Positions 35,402 to 44,999 of a stretch of 64,000 nucleotides of DNA are shown here, one piece after another (position 1 is the first letter of the stretch; each line of letters opens with the position of its first letter). The translations under genes were made by a program, and so were the position numbers. Source of the DNA: Altererythrobacter sp. B11 (GTDB lineage Bacteria; Pseudomonadota; Alphaproteobacteria; Sphingomonadales; Sphingomonadaceae); the NCBI RefSeq assembly GCF_003569745.1, contig NZ_AP018498.1, positions 1,054,001-1,118,000 on the forward strand, in the 5' to 3' direction. The notes under the pieces were generated by a model that saw only the letters and a list, made by a program, of their open reading frames with translations, searched no databases and was not told the origin of the DNA.

Positions 35402-36643
35402 TCAGCTGCCTTTGCCGCGCCAGCGGGCGATGAAGAATCCGTCCAGCCCGCCATGCTCGGGCAGCATGCCGGGGTCGGTGCGGAGCCAGCCTTCTGCCGT
35501 CGGCGCAAGCCCTGCGGGAAGCTCCGCCGCTGTCACCGGCTCCGGCGGGAGCTTCAGCCGCAGTGCCTGCTCCTCGCCCTCCTCGCGTTCCAGCGAGCAG
35601 ACCGCATAGACCAGCCGGCCTCCCGGCTTCACCCGATCGGCGGCCCGGGGCAGCAATTGCGCCTGTAGCTCCGCCATTTCCGCGATCTGTCGCGGGCCGA
35701 TGCGGTGGAGCACGTCGGGATGGCGGCGGCAGGTGCCCGTGGCCGTGCAGGGGGCATCCAGCAGCACGGCATCGAATTGTTCTTCCGGCAACCACTCCAG
35801 CGCGTCGGCCACCAGCACCTTGGCCTCCAGCCCGGTGCGGCGGAGGTTTTCCTTGAGCCGTTCCAACCGCTTGGCGCTGGCGTCCAGCGCGGTCACACGC
35901 CATCCGGCGGCGGCGAGCTGCAGCGTCTTCCCGCCCGGAGCGGCACAGAGGTCGAGCACCGTGCGGCCTTCTCCCGCGCCGAGCAGCCGCGCCGGGAGCG
36001 AGGCAGCGAGATCCTGCACCCACCATGCGCCTTCGCCATAGCCGTCCAGCTCCGTCACCGCGGTGCCGCGTGGCAGGCGCAGATGGCCAGGGGCGAGGCT
36101 GGTGGCGGCGAGTCGATCCGCCCACGCCGCGGTGTCCGCCGGATCGCGCAGCGACAGGTCGAGCGGCGGCGGGCTTCCGATTGCGGCGGCGATTGCGCCG
36201 GCCCGGCTCCCCCAGCGCGCCGCCGCCTCGGCCGGAAGGGTCGGCGCTTCCGGAAGTGTGGCCCGCTGGCGGGAGAGGGCGGAGAACACCCCATGCGCCA
36301 GCCGGCGCGGCCCGCCGTCAAGCAGGGGCAGGCAAGTGGCGACCACCGCGTGGCCGGGCGTTTCCAGCCGCAGCCATTGTGCCAGCATCATGCGCAACAC
36401 CGTGCGCGCCTTGGCATCGGGGGCCAGCCGCTGGCGCGTGGCGCTGTCTATCAGCGCGTCCAGATCGGTCATCCAGCGCAGCACCTCCCCCGCGATGGCG
36501 CGGGCAAGCGCGCGGTCGGGCAGGCCGGGAACGCCGCCCATGGCCGCATGATCCGCCTGATCCAGCGTCTCCCCGCGCCGGAGAACGGCATCGAGCAGGC
36601 GCAGGGCGGCACGGCGAGCTGGCAGTCCGGGTGAATTGGGCAT
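35402..36643 (-). CDS. rsmB: 16S rRNA m5C967 methyltransferase family (RsmB)
   Basis: Methylates a cytosine of 16S rRNA using SAM. The 413-residue protein has an N-terminal NusB-like domain (residues about 8-135) and a C-terminal Rossmann domain with LDLCAAPGGKT (SAM loop), LLDAPCTATGT (motif IV Cys) and YAVCSLEREEGE (motif VI catalytic Cys). Length and NusB fusion favour RsmB over other NOL1/NOP2/Sun proteins. It is divergent from the small SDHAF4-like gene. Confidence 0.9.
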   Translation of the reverse strand: MPNSPGLPARRAALRLLDAVLRRGETLDQADHAAMGGVPGLPDRALARAIAGEVLRWMTDLDALIDSATRQRLAPDAKARTVLRMMLAQWLRLETPGHAVVATCLPLLDGGPRRLAHGVFSALSRQRATLPEAPTLPAEAAARWGSRAGAIAAAIGSPPPLDLSLRDPADTAAWADRLAATSLAPGHLRLPRGTAVTELDGYGEGAWWVQDLAASLPARLLGAGEGRTVLDLCAAPGGKTLQLAAAGWRVTALDASAKRLERLKENLRRTGLEAKVLVADALEWLPEEQFDAVLLDAPCTATGTCRRHPDVLHRIGPRQIAEMAELQAQLLPRAADRVKPGGRLVYAVCSLEREEGEEQALRLKLPPEPVTAAELPAGLAPTAEGWLRTDPGMLPEHGGLDGFFIARWRGKGS

Positions 36644-36698
36644 GGAGGGTGGCTTAGAGATGATTGCATCCGGGCGCCAGTCGCCCCATGTTCACTAC

Positions 36699-36857
36699 AT
36701 GACCGAGCGGCCCAAGACCTTCCACAAACCCGCCTATTGGAGCGACAGCCCGCCGCCGCAGCCCGGCCCGCCTAAGCAAGCGGAGGGCGAGGGCGAAGAG
36801 CTCAGCCCCACCCGCTATGGCGATTGGGTGAAGAACGGCATCGCAATCGACTTCTAG
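36699..36857 (+). CDS. DUF1674/SDHAF4-like succinate dehydrogenase assembly factor
   Basis: A 52-residue protein ending PTRYGDWVKNGIAIDF, the conserved C-terminal motif of DUF1674 and eukaryotic SDHAF4, which binds flavinylated SdhA during assembly. The N-terminal half is Pro-rich. I chose the ATG at 36699; a longer upstream frame adds residues unlike the family. Succinate dehydrogenase genes are not in the window. It ends 4 bp into the convergent hemH stop. Confidence 0.85.
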   Translation: MTERPKTFHKPAYWSDSPPPQPGPPKQAEGEGEELSPTRYGDWVKNGIAIDF

Positions 36858-37897
36858 GCTGATGCGACCGGCGGAGCGATCCAGCCGGAGAGCTCGCGCC
36901 GCACCAGTGCCTCCAGCATGGCCATGCCGTCCGCGCCGGCGTTGAGGCAGGACAGCGCGGCGAACTGAGAGCCGCCCGCGGCTTCGAACTGTTCGCGGCC
37001 GCGGATCGCCAGTTCCTCCAGCGTTTCCAGACAATCGGCGGCAAATCCCGGAGCGGCGATAGCAAGGCGCTTCGTTCCTGCGTGACCTTCCTCCGCCAGC
37101 ACTGCATCCGTGGCCGGGCCCAACCATTCCGCGCGGCCGAAGCGGCTCTGAAAACTGGTGCGGAAGCGCAGGTCGGGGCGCGCCATCGCCTGTTCCAGCA
37201 GGCGCGCCGTCTTCTGGCAGTGGCAATGATAGGGATCGCCCAGTTCCAGCGTGCGGCGGGGCATGCCGTGGAAGCTCAGCAGCAGCACCTCCGGCGCGAA
37301 ATCCAGCGCATCGAGTTGCGCGCCCAGATCGGCGGCCAACGCCGCGATATAGGCGGGGTCGTCATGATAGGGTGGCAGCGTGCGCAGCGCCGGCTGCCAT
37401 CGCATTGTCCGCAGCTTTTCCCCGGCCTTGTCCACCACCGTGGCCGTGGAGGCGGCGCAATATTGCGGGTAGAGCGGGGCCAGCAGGATGCGCTCGCAAC
37501 CCGCGTCCATCAGGCGTTGCAATTCGTCGCCGATCGCCGGCGCGCCATAGCGCATGGCCCAGCGCACCACCGCGCTGTCGCCCAGTCTTTGCTGCAGCTC
37601 TTCGGCTTGCGCGGCGGTGATCGCCGCGAGCGGAGAGCCCTTCTCCGTCCACACCTGCGCATAGGCTTCGGCAGATTTTTTCGGGCGTGTATTCAATATT
37701 ATACCGCGCAATATCGGCTGCCACACCAGCTTGGGAATCTCGATCACGCGCGGGTCCGAAAGGAACTCCGCCAGATAGCGCCGGACGGAGCGCGCGTCGG
37801 GCGCATCGGGCGTGCCGAGATTGACCAGCAGCACGCCGATCTTGCCCGTTCGCACGGGCGCATGTTGCGCCGGGAGTTGTTGATCCTGCCAGGTCAT
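36854..37897 (-). CDS. hemH: Ferrochelatase
   Basis: Inserts Fe2+ into protoporphyrin IX in haem synthesis. The 347-residue protein has VLLVNLGTPDAP at about 23-34, LAPLYPQYCAASTAT, the catalytic-His motif LLSFHGMPRRT, and the conserved APGFAADCLETLEE near the C terminus. The start ATG overlaps the stop of the upstream molybdenum-hydroxylase gene (ATGA), so the two are co-translated, although no functional link is evident. Confidence 0.95.
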   Translation of the reverse strand: MTWQDQQLPAQHAPVRTGKIGVLLVNLGTPDAPDARSVRRYLAEFLSDPRVIEIPKLVWQPILRGIILNTRPKKSAEAYAQVWTEKGSPLAAITAAQAEELQQRLGDSAVVRWAMRYGAPAIGDELQRLMDAGCERILLAPLYPQYCAASTATVVDKAGEKLRTMRWQPALRTLPPYHDDPAYIAALAADLGAQLDALDFAPEVLLLSFHGMPRRTLELGDPYHCHCQKTARLLEQAMARPDLRFRTSFQSRFGRAEWLGPATDAVLAEEGHAGTKRLAIAAPGFAADCLETLEELAIRGREQFEAAGGSQFAALSCLNAGADGMAMLEALVRRELSGWIAPPVASA

Positions 37898-40182
37898 AGC
37901 CCGCCCGATAGCAGTGGCAGGCGCCGCAGGCGAAGCCCCGTTGCGGAAAACAACGCATTGGCAATGGCGGGGGCGACCGGCGCCACGCCTATTTCGCCGG
38001 GGTCGAAAGGCTCGGCGTCGCTTTCGATCAGTTCCACGCGGATTTCGGGGCTGTCCGCCAGCGTGGGCAGGTCGAGCGCGGAAAGCCGCGCTTGCCGCGG
38101 CAGGCCCTTTTCGTATTCCATGGCGGAGCCGAGCGCGAGGCCGACGCCGAACAGCAGCCCGCCTTCAATCTGCTGCAGCGCGATGTCACGATTGATCACG
38201 CGGCCGATGTCCACCGCCGCGCTGAGCCGGCGCACGCGCACCCCGCCTTCGCCGGCCGCGGCCGTCGCGATCAGGGCGATGCGGCCGCTGCCGCCGGACT
38301 CGTCCGGCCGCGCGCCCATGCGATGGCAGGCGATTCCCTGCCCGCTGCCCGCTTCGCCGCCGCCCCATTCTCCCAGCCGGGCCGCGCGCTGCAGGCATTG
38401 GGCCAGGCGCAAATCCTCCCCCAGCAACCCGATGCGGTAGGACAGCGGCTCCTGCCCCGCGCGCAGGGCCACTTCGTCGATGAAGCTTTCCACCATGAAG
38501 CAGGTGTAGCCATGGGCGTTGGCCCGCAGCCTTCCGCTCGGCAGCGGCAGGCGCACGGGCACGTGGTCCACCGCGACATTGGCGATGGCATAGGGCGGCA
38601 TCATGCCTTCCAGCGCCATCGGATCGGCCTCGCCCTCCACCGCCTCCATCGCGGCCCAGCTGGTGAGATTGCCGAACTGGCGGCGGCCGAACTCGCGTGC
38701 GGCGGGCGGCACGGCGAGCCGCGCGCGAAAGGTCTGGATGCGTCCTTCCGGCCCCAGCTTCGCGCTCAGCACTGCCGACACTGGCGGGCGGGGGCGCTCC
38801 ATCAGCTGTTCCTGCCAGCGCGACCAGATCAGCTGCACCGGTCGCCCGGCCTCCCGTGCGATCAGCGCCGCTTCGATCGCATGGTCATGCTCCAGACGCG
38901 CATCGAAGCTGCCGCCGGCGGGCATGGGGTAGAGCACGACATCCTCCACCGCCATGCCCAGCGCTGCCGCCGCGGCGGCACGCGCGCGCTCCGGCGCCTG
39001 CGCGGCGAGCCACAGCTCCAGCCGTCCGCCGCTGAGCCGGGCGGTGCAGCTGGCGGTTTCGATCGTGCCATGGGCAGCAGGCATCACGTCATAGCGCAGC
39101 GCGAAGTCCGGCCGCTCCATGCCCGCATCGCCGTCCCCGCGCAGCGCCACGCGTTGGGGCGTGCCGCGGCGCACGGCGGCATCGAGCGCTTCCTCTATCT
39201 TGGTGGAATCGGCCAGCGCATGTACCCGGAAGAGCGGCGCCATGGCATCGAGCGCGCGTTCGGCCGCCCACCACGTCTCGCCCACGGCGGCAAGCCAGCG
39301 CTTGCCGCGCACCACGCCCAGCAGGCCGCGGTGCCCGGCCGCCGCTGCGCGGTCGAAGCCGGTCAGCTCGGAATGATCGACCGGCCCGTGGCGGATCGCG
39401 GCGAAGGCCATGTCCGGCAGGCGGATATCGCCGGCGAAGAGCATGCTGCCATCCACCTTGGCCGGCAGGTCCAGCCGGGGGAACGGCAGTTCGCGCAGAT
39501 CGGCATCGCCGGGCAGGGCGCGCGAGGGATCCGCCGGGGGCTCGGTCCGCAGCGGCGGCGGATCGGGCGGGGTGTAGCCGCCCGCCGCCTGCGCCAGCGC
39601 GGCGAAGCTCAGCCGCTGGTCTCCGTGGGTGACGAAGCCGGCCTGCGTATCGCATTCTTCCCACGCGACGCCCCATTCATCGGCCGCTGCCATGCACAGC
39701 ATGGCGCGCGCCGCCGCCGCCGCTTCGCGGCAGGGCAGCTCATAGGCGGGCAGCGACATCCCGTCCGCCGTCGCCATGAAGCGGTTGCGCTCGGCCCAGC
39801 GGCGCAGCAGCAGATCGTCCGGGCTGTCTTCCAGCGGCGGGATGGCCGGTTGCCAGAGCGGCGCCCATTTTGCGGCCAGCGGGTAATTGGCGTAGGCTGC
39901 GCTGACCGGCGCCGGAGCCACCGCGACCTGCCGCCAGTCCGCGCCCAGTTCCATCGCCACGATCTGCGGCAACAGCGTGGTGACGCCCTGTCCCATTTCC
40001 AGCTCCGGCACCGCCACCGTCACCACACCCGCGGGGTCGATCTTGAGCCAGGCGCCGAAAGCCGCTTCCCCCTCTTCAGGTGTGAGTGGCGCGGGGTAGG
40101 AGCGGGGCATCAGCCACCATGCGGCAAACAGCCCGCCGCCTGCGGCAGCGCCGGCCATCACCGCGCGGCGGGAAACCCTCAT
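37894..40182 (-). CDS. Molybdenum hydroxylase large subunit (IorB-like)
   Basis: A 762-residue member of the xanthine oxidase/isoquinoline 1-oxidoreductase beta family that binds the molybdopterin cofactor. The N terminus is a Tat-type leader (RVSRRAVMAGAAAGG). Recognisable blocks: VAVPELEMGQGVTTLLPQIV, the AGGSFDARLEHDHAIEAA loop (usually GGGFGRR), and GEIGVAPVAPAIANALF, which carries the catalytic Glu. No [2Fe-2S] small-subunit gene is next to it. Neighbours are hemH and apbC. Substrate unknown. Confidence 0.88.
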   Translation of the reverse strand: MRVSRRAVMAGAAAGGGLFAAWWLMPRSYPAPLTPEEGEAAFGAWLKIDPAGVVTVAVPELEMGQGVTTLLPQIVAMELGADWRQVAVAPAPVSAAYANYPLAAKWAPLWQPAIPPLEDSPDDLLLRRWAERNRFMATADGMSLPAYELPCREAAAAARAMLCMAAADEWGVAWEECDTQAGFVTHGDQRLSFAALAQAAGGYTPPDPPPLRTEPPADPSRALPGDADLRELPFPRLDLPAKVDGSMLFAGDIRLPDMAFAAIRHGPVDHSELTGFDRAAAAGHRGLLGVVRGKRWLAAVGETWWAAERALDAMAPLFRVHALADSTKIEEALDAAVRRGTPQRVALRGDGDAGMERPDFALRYDVMPAAHGTIETASCTARLSGGRLELWLAAQAPERARAAAAAALGMAVEDVVLYPMPAGGSFDARLEHDHAIEAALIAREAGRPVQLIWSRWQEQLMERPRPPVSAVLSAKLGPEGRIQTFRARLAVPPAAREFGRRQFGNLTSWAAMEAVEGEADPMALEGMMPPYAIANVAVDHVPVRLPLPSGRLRANAHGYTCFMVESFIDEVALRAGQEPLSYRIGLLGEDLRLAQCLQRAARLGEWGGGEAGSGQGIACHRMGARPDESGGSGRIALIATAAAGEGGVRVRRLSAAVDIGRVINRDIALQQIEGGLLFGVGLALGSAMEYEKGLPRQARLSALDLPTLADSPEIRVELIESDAEPFDPGEIGVAPVAPAIANALFSATGLRLRRLPLLSGGL

Positions 40183-40187
40183 GGTGC

Positions 40188-41156
40188 CTAGCTCTGCCCG
40201 CTGTCGAGCCAGCTTGCGAGGTTGGCGGCGATCGTGGCGAAGGCCGCCCCCTGCGGGCCGTCATTGGCGGCGGGGGGCTGGCCCGCGTCGCTCGCCACGC
40301 GGATTTCCATTGCCAGCGGAACGCGGCCGAGGAAGGTTTCCCCCATCGCCCGCGCCGCGGCTTCGGCGCCGCCCTGCCCGAAGGGATCTGACACTTCGCC
40401 GCAATGCGGGCAGATATAGCCGGCCATGTTCTCCACCAGGCCGATCACCGGCACCTGTGCCTGGCGGAACAGGTCCAGCGCCCGCGTGGCGTCGATCAGC
40501 GCCAGATCCTGCGGCGTGGAGACCACGATGGCGCCCGCCGGCTTGAACTTCTGCAGCATCGTCAGCTGCACGTCGCCCGTGCCCGGCGGCAGGTCGACCA
40601 GCAGCACTTCGGTCTCGCCCCAATGCGCGTCCATCAGCTGACCCAGCGCATTGCCCGTCATCGGGCCGCGCCAGGCGATCGCCTTGCCGGGCTGGACCAG
40701 CTGGCCCATGGAGAGCAGCTTGACGCCGAACTCGCTTTCCACCGGCACCAGCTTCTCCCCCTCCGCCCGCGCCTTCTGGTTGGCGGGATCGAGCAGCATC
40801 ACCTGCGAGGGGCCATAGATGTCGGCATCGACCACGCCGACCTTGTGGCCCATACGGGCGAGGGCAACGGCGAGATTGGCGGTGAGGGTGGATTTGCCCA
40901 CGCCGCCCTTGCCCGATCCCACGGCCACGATCCGCCGCGCCACCCGATCGGCCATCAGCGCCACGCGCACTTCGGCCACGCCTTCGACGGCGCCGACATG
41001 CGTCTCCAGCTCGCGCTGTAATTCGGCAGCCGCCGCGCGGCCGAGGCCGGAGGCATCGGCCACCACGGTAGCCACGCCGTCCTTGAATCGGACGGAGCGG
41101 ACGAAGCCGGCAAGTTTGGAGGGAATCTGCTGCTGGATCTGTTCAGAGGAGGTCAT
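40188..41156 (-). CDS. apbC: Mrp/ApbC-type Fe-S cluster carrier ATPase
   Basis: A scaffold or carrier for [4Fe-4S] clusters. It has a short N-terminal MIP18-like domain (about residues 1-85), Walker A GSGKGGVGKST, DADIYGPSQ, LPPGTGD, and a C-terminal CPHC pair that holds the cluster. I chose the ATG at 41156 (MTSSEQIQ); ATGs 11 and 26 codons upstream are possible. The resulting length is 322 residues. It is divergent from hflK. Confidence 0.92.
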   Translation of the reverse strand: MTSSEQIQQQIPSKLAGFVRSVRFKDGVATVVADASGLGRAAAAELQRELETHVGAVEGVAEVRVALMADRVARRIVAVGSGKGGVGKSTLTANLAVALARMGHKVGVVDADIYGPSQVMLLDPANQKARAEGEKLVPVESEFGVKLLSMGQLVQPGKAIAWRGPMTGNALGQLMDAHWGETEVLLVDLPPGTGDVQLTMLQKFKPAGAIVVSTPQDLALIDATRALDLFRQAQVPVIGLVENMAGYICPHCGEVSDPFGQGGAEAAARAMGETFLGRVPLAMEIRVASDAGQPPAANDGPQGAAFATIAANLASWLDSGQS

Positions 41157-41292
41157 GCGCACGCCTGCTAGCGCGTCTGCCGCGGCCATTGCAGCGAAAA
41201 TGTCCAACCCTCCCCTGTTTTTTACGCACAACACACCTATACACTACCGCATGACACGTATGGGCGGGTTGAGTGAAAGGATCGCTCTGGCG

Positions 41293-42423
41293 ATGGCCGG
41301 AAAGCGCAACCCCTGGGGCAAGCCCGGGGGAGACAAGGGTGGCGGCGAAGGTGGCGACGCTGAGGGTGCGGGCGGCGAAGGCGGCACGCCCCCGTCGGAC
41401 GATGGCGCCGGCCCGCGCGGCCCGCGCAACCCCTGGCTTCCTTCCGGCGGGTCGGAAGAGCGGCCGCGCCGTTCTGCCAGCATAGAGGATATCTTCAAGA
41501 ATCGCGGGCCGGAAGGCCCGCGCCGGCGCGGCGGGCCGGGCGGCCCCAATTTCCGCATGCCGCAGCGGCCCGGCGGTGGCAGCTGGTTCCCGCTGGCCAT
41601 CGGCGCGCTGGTGCTGGTGTGGCTTGGCGCCACCAGCGTCCACCAGATCGCCCCGCGAGAGCGCGGGCTGGTGACGACCTTCGGCGCCTACAGCCGCACG
41701 CTGGATCCGGGCCTCAACCTGACCTTCCCGTGGCCCTTCCAGCATGTGACTGTGCAGAACGTCAGCGAAATCCGCCGTGTGCGGATCCCCGAAGGCACGC
41801 AGCAAAAGCTCATCCTGACGGGGGACCAGAACCTGGTCGACCTCAGCTATCAGATCCGCTGGTATATCAAGGATCTCAAGCAGTTCGAATTCCAGCTGGC
41901 CGATCCGGAGCAGACGCTGCGCGAAGTGGCGGAGGCGGCGATGCGCGCGTCCGTGGCCGAGCATGAGCTGGACCGCGTGCTGTCCGGCGCGGGCCGCGCC
42001 GATATCGAACAGACGGTGCGTGAGCGCATGCAGGCCGTGCTCGATGCCTATCGCTCCGGCATTGCCGTGCAGGGGATCGACATTCTGAAGACCGATCCGC
42101 CCGAGCAGGTGGTGGAGGATTTCAAGGACGTATCCGCCGCGCAGCAGGATGCCGACACCGAGATCAACCGGGCGGAAGCCTATGCGCAGCAGATCCTGGC
42201 GCAGGCACAGGGCGACGCCGCGGCGTTTGACAAGATCTATGAACAATACCGGCTGGCCCCGGAAGTGACCCGGCGCCGCCTTTATTATGAAACCATGGAA
42301 AGCGTGTTGGGCAAGACGGACAAGACGGTGATCGAAACCGATGGCGTGACGCCCTATCTGCCGCTGCCCGAAGTGCGCAAGCGCAGCAGCGCGCCCAGCG
42401 CCCAGCCGGCGGAGGGGCAGTGA
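41293..42423 (+). CDS. hflK: HflK subunit of the HflKC membrane complex
   Basis: Partner of HflC in the inner-membrane complex that modulates FtsH. The 376-residue protein has a Gly-rich cytoplasmic N terminus (NPWGKPGG), one helix at about 98-115, then a prohibitin/SPFH domain. I chose the ATG at 41293, since AAGGA lies upstream and the 14 in-frame codons before it use codons unlike the gene. Alternatives at 41251 and 41260 lack a ribosome site. It is followed directly by hflC. Confidence 0.9.
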   Translation: MAGKRNPWGKPGGDKGGGEGGDAEGAGGEGGTPPSDDGAGPRGPRNPWLPSGGSEERPRRSASIEDIFKNRGPEGPRRRGGPGGPNFRMPQRPGGGSWFPLAIGALVLVWLGATSVHQIAPRERGLVTTFGAYSRTLDPGLNLTFPWPFQHVTVQNVSEIRRVRIPEGTQQKLILTGDQNLVDLSYQIRWYIKDLKQFEFQLADPEQTLREVAEAAMRASVAEHELDRVLSGAGRADIEQTVRERMQAVLDAYRSGIAVQGIDILKTDPPEQVVEDFKDVSAAQQDADTEINRAEAYAQQILAQAQGDAAAFDKIYEQYRLAPEVTRRRLYYETMESVLGKTDKTVIETDGVTPYLPLPEVRKRSSAPSAQPAEGQ

Positions 42424-43271
42424 TGCAATCGCTCTGGGACGATCACAAGCGTTCGCTCATCGCGATTGGCGTGGCCCTGTTGGTTGCGCTCAGCTTCATC
42501 ATCGTGGTGCCGGAAACGAGCCAGGCTGTGGTGGTGCGCGCAGGTGAGCCGGTGGCGGTGGTCAACCGCTTCAAGCCGGGGCAGCCCTTCGGCAGTACGG
42601 GCGCGGGTATATGGTACCGCGTGCCGCTGCTCGACAGGGTGCAGTATGTCGACAAGCGCGTGCTCGATCTGGATATGGAGCCGCAGCAAGTGCTCTCCAG
42701 CGATCAGCAGCGGCTGCAGGTGGATGCCTATGCGCGCTTCCGCATCATCGACCCGGTGAAGATGGTGGAGAATGCGGGCACGGAAGAGAATGTGGAGGCG
42801 CAGCTGCAGCCCATCCTTTCTTCCGTTCTCAGGCAGGAACTGGGTCGGCGCAGCTTCGCTTCGCTGCTCACGGCGGAGCGGGGCACGGCAATGTCCAACA
42901 TCCGGCGGAAGCTGGATGCCCAGGCGCGCGAATATGGCGCGCAGGTGATCGACGTGCGGATCAAGCGGGCCGACCTTCCCGAAGGCACCCCCCTGACGGC
43001 GGCCTTCACCCGCATGCAGACCGATCGCCAGCAGGAAGCGGCGACGATCCGCGCGCAGGGACGCAAGAACGCCCAGATCATCCGGGCGGAGGCAGAGGCG
43101 CAGGCGGCCAAGACCTATTCGGCGGCCTATGGCAAGGATCCCGATTTCTACGATTTCTACCGCGCCATGGAGAGCTATCGCCGGACGTTCGAGCAGGGTT
43201 CGGGCCAGAGCAGCATCATCCTTGGCGAAGACAATGAGTATCTGCAGCAGTTCCGCGGCAAGCGCCGGTAA
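42423..43271 (+). CDS. hflC: HflC subunit of the HflKC membrane complex
   Basis: A 282-residue SPFH/prohibitin protein with an N-terminal helix (SLIAIGVALLVALSFIIVV). Signature segments are RAGEPVAVVNRF, QAREYGAQVIDVRIKRADLP and the C-terminal coiled coil with AEAEAQAAKTYSAAYGKD. It shares a base with the hflK stop (TGATG), preceded by GGAGGGG. HflK and HflC form a heteromultimer around FtsH. Confidence 0.93.
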   Translation: MQSLWDDHKRSLIAIGVALLVALSFIIVVPETSQAVVVRAGEPVAVVNRFKPGQPFGSTGAGIWYRVPLLDRVQYVDKRVLDLDMEPQQVLSSDQQRLQVDAYARFRIIDPVKMVENAGTEENVEAQLQPILSSVLRQELGRRSFASLLTAERGTAMSNIRRKLDAQAREYGAQVIDVRIKRADLPEGTPLTAAFTRMQTDRQQEAATIRAQGRKNAQIIRAEAEAQAAKTYSAAYGKDPDFYDFYRAMESYRRTFEQGSGQSSIILGEDNEYLQQFRGKRR

Positions 43272-43275
43272 GTGC

Positions 43276-43299
43276 CGGCTGGCCCTGCGGGGCCAGCCG
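43276..43299 (+). terminator. Hairpin after hflC
   Basis: CGGCTGGCCC (43276-43285) pairs with GGGCCAGCCG (43290-43299) around a TGCG tetraloop, 5 bp after the hflC stop. No U-run follows, so it may attenuate or protect mRNA rather than terminate fully. Confidence 0.4.
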
Positions 43300-43410
43300 C
43301 GGCTGTCTGTTCAATGGGAGTTCAGGCCAAAGGGTGATTTTCCCGGCCGGGACTGAATCGGTCGGCGCCCCACGCGCCGGACACTCGAAGGACAAAAGGA
43401 CGTAAAGCCC

Positions 43411-44937
43411 GTGCGCTATTCTTACGGCATTACCGGCGCCCTGCTGGCTGGCGGGGCGGCCATCTCTCTCATCACCGGCCACCCTGCAGGTGCACAGGTG
43501 GCGCAGAACGACGCCAGCAAGATGACTTCGGTTGTCCCCCGCGCCGGCGCTCCCGTCAGCTTTGCCGATCTAACCGAGCAATTGCAGCCGGCGGTGGTGA
43601 ACATCTCCACCAAGCAGCGCGTGACGGTTCAGACAAACCCCTTCGCCAACACGCCCTTCGCCGATCTGTTCGGCGATCGCGGAGGCGGGGGCGGCGGCTC
43701 CACGACGCGTGAGGCGCAGTCGCTCGGGTCCGGTTTCCTGATCTCGGCCGATGGCTATGTCGTGACCAACAATCACGTGATCAAGCCGGAGGGCAATGCG
43801 GAGCTGGAATCGGTCACCGTCACCACCGCGGATGGCACGGAATATCCCGCCGAAGTGGTCGGCACGGACGATGCGTCGGACCTCGCCGTGCTCAAGATCA
43901 AGGGCAGCAAGGCCTTCCCCTTTGTGCATTTCGGCGATTCCAGCCAGTCCCGCGTGGGCGATTGGGTGATCGCGATCGGCAATCCCTTCGGGCTTGGCGG
44001 GACCGTCACCAGCGGCATCGTTTCGGCCGTCTATCGCAACACCGGCACCAGCGGCGCCTATGACCGCTACATCCAGACCGATGCCAGCATCAATCGCGGC
44101 AATTCGGGCGGCCCGTTGTTCGACATGCAGGGCAATGTGATCGGCATCAACAATGCCATCTTCTCGCCCTCCGGCGGCAGCGTGGGCATCGGTTTCGCGA
44201 TCCCGGCGGAAACCGCGGCGCCGATCGTGGACAAGCTGGTGAAGGGCGAAGCGATCGAGCGCGGCTATCTGGGCGTGCGCATCAATCCGGTGACCGATGA
44301 TTTCGCCGAAGCGCTGGGTATTCCCAAGAACCGCGGCGAGTTCATCCAGATGGTGCAGCCGGGCGAACCGGCGGACCAGGCCGGGCTGAAGGCGGGCGAC
44401 GTGGTGCTGACGGTGAACGGCAAGGATGTGACGCCGGACCAGACGCTGTCCTTCATCGTCGCCAATATCGAGCCGGGCCGCACCGTGCCGCTCGACGTCC
44501 TGCGGGATGGCAAGCGGATGAAGGTGAATGTGAAGGTCGGCAAGCGACCGAGCGAGGAAGAGATCGCGGCGCAGAGCTTCGACCCCAATAGCGACGATCC
44601 CGGCGATCAGCCGACGGCCCCCCAGGGCGGCGGCACGATTGAGAAGGCCATGGGTATCCAGACCCTGCCGCTGACGGCGCAGATCGCCCGCCAGCTGGGC
44701 ATGCCGGCCGACACCAAGGGGCTGGTGGTCGCGGCCGTCGATCCCAGCGCCGATGCGGCCGCCAAGGGCATCCAGCGCGGCACCGTGATCCTGGCCGCCA
44801 ATGGCGAGCCGGTGACGAGCGCGAGCGATCTGGAGGCGGTGATCAGCGAGGCGCAGTCTGCCGGCCGTTCCGCCGTGCTGCTGCGGCTCAAGGCACGCGG
44901 CGGGCCGGAACTGACCCTGCCGATACGCCTCCGCTAA
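43411..44937 (+). CDS. Do-family periplasmic serine protease (DegP/DegQ type)
   Basis: A 508-residue periplasmic protease/chaperone. It has an N-terminal signal peptide ending near AGAQVAQ, a trypsin-like domain with His in VTNNHVI, Asp in DASDLAVLK and Ser in RGNSGGPL, followed by two PDZ domains (about 280-370 and 405-505). The start is GTG with AAAGGACG upstream. Genes upstream are hflK-hflC, so this forms a membrane and periplasmic quality-control group. The terminator after it is strong. Confidence 0.93.
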   Translation: MRYSYGITGALLAGGAAISLITGHPAGAQVAQNDASKMTSVVPRAGAPVSFADLTEQLQPAVVNISTKQRVTVQTNPFANTPFADLFGDRGGGGGGSTTREAQSLGSGFLISADGYVVTNNHVIKPEGNAELESVTVTTADGTEYPAEVVGTDDASDLAVLKIKGSKAFPFVHFGDSSQSRVGDWVIAIGNPFGLGGTVTSGIVSAVYRNTGTSGAYDRYIQTDASINRGNSGGPLFDMQGNVIGINNAIFSPSGGSVGIGFAIPAETAAPIVDKLVKGEAIERGYLGVRINPVTDDFAEALGIPKNRGEFIQMVQPGEPADQAGLKAGDVVLTVNGKDVTPDQTLSFIVANIEPGRTVPLDVLRDGKRMKVNVKVGKRPSEEEIAAQSFDPNSDDPGDQPTAPQGGGTIEKAMGIQTLPLTAQIARQLGMPADTKGLVVAAVDPSADAAAKGIQRGTVILAANGEPVTSASDLEAVISEAQSAGRSAVLLRLKARGGPELTLPIRLR

Positions 44938-44962
44938 CGGAGGCTCCGGCTTCCAGGCCATG

Positions 44963-44999
44963 AAAGGGCCCGATGCGATCACCGCATCGGGCCCTTTTT
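44963..44999. terminator. Strong bidirectional terminator between Do protease and PBP1A genes
   Basis: A perfect 15-bp stem (44963-44977 with 44983-44997, containing GGGCCCGATGCG and its complement) with loop ATCAC ends in TTTTT (44995-44999). It lies 26 bp after the protease stop, and the convergent pbp stop codon occupies 44999-45001, touching the T-run. Confidence 0.92.

Noticed and set aside
38092-40191. 699-codon plus-strand frame opposite the molybdenum-hydroxylase gene
   Set aside because: No recognisable domain, His/Arg/Gln-rich, and wholly opposite a conserved enzyme.
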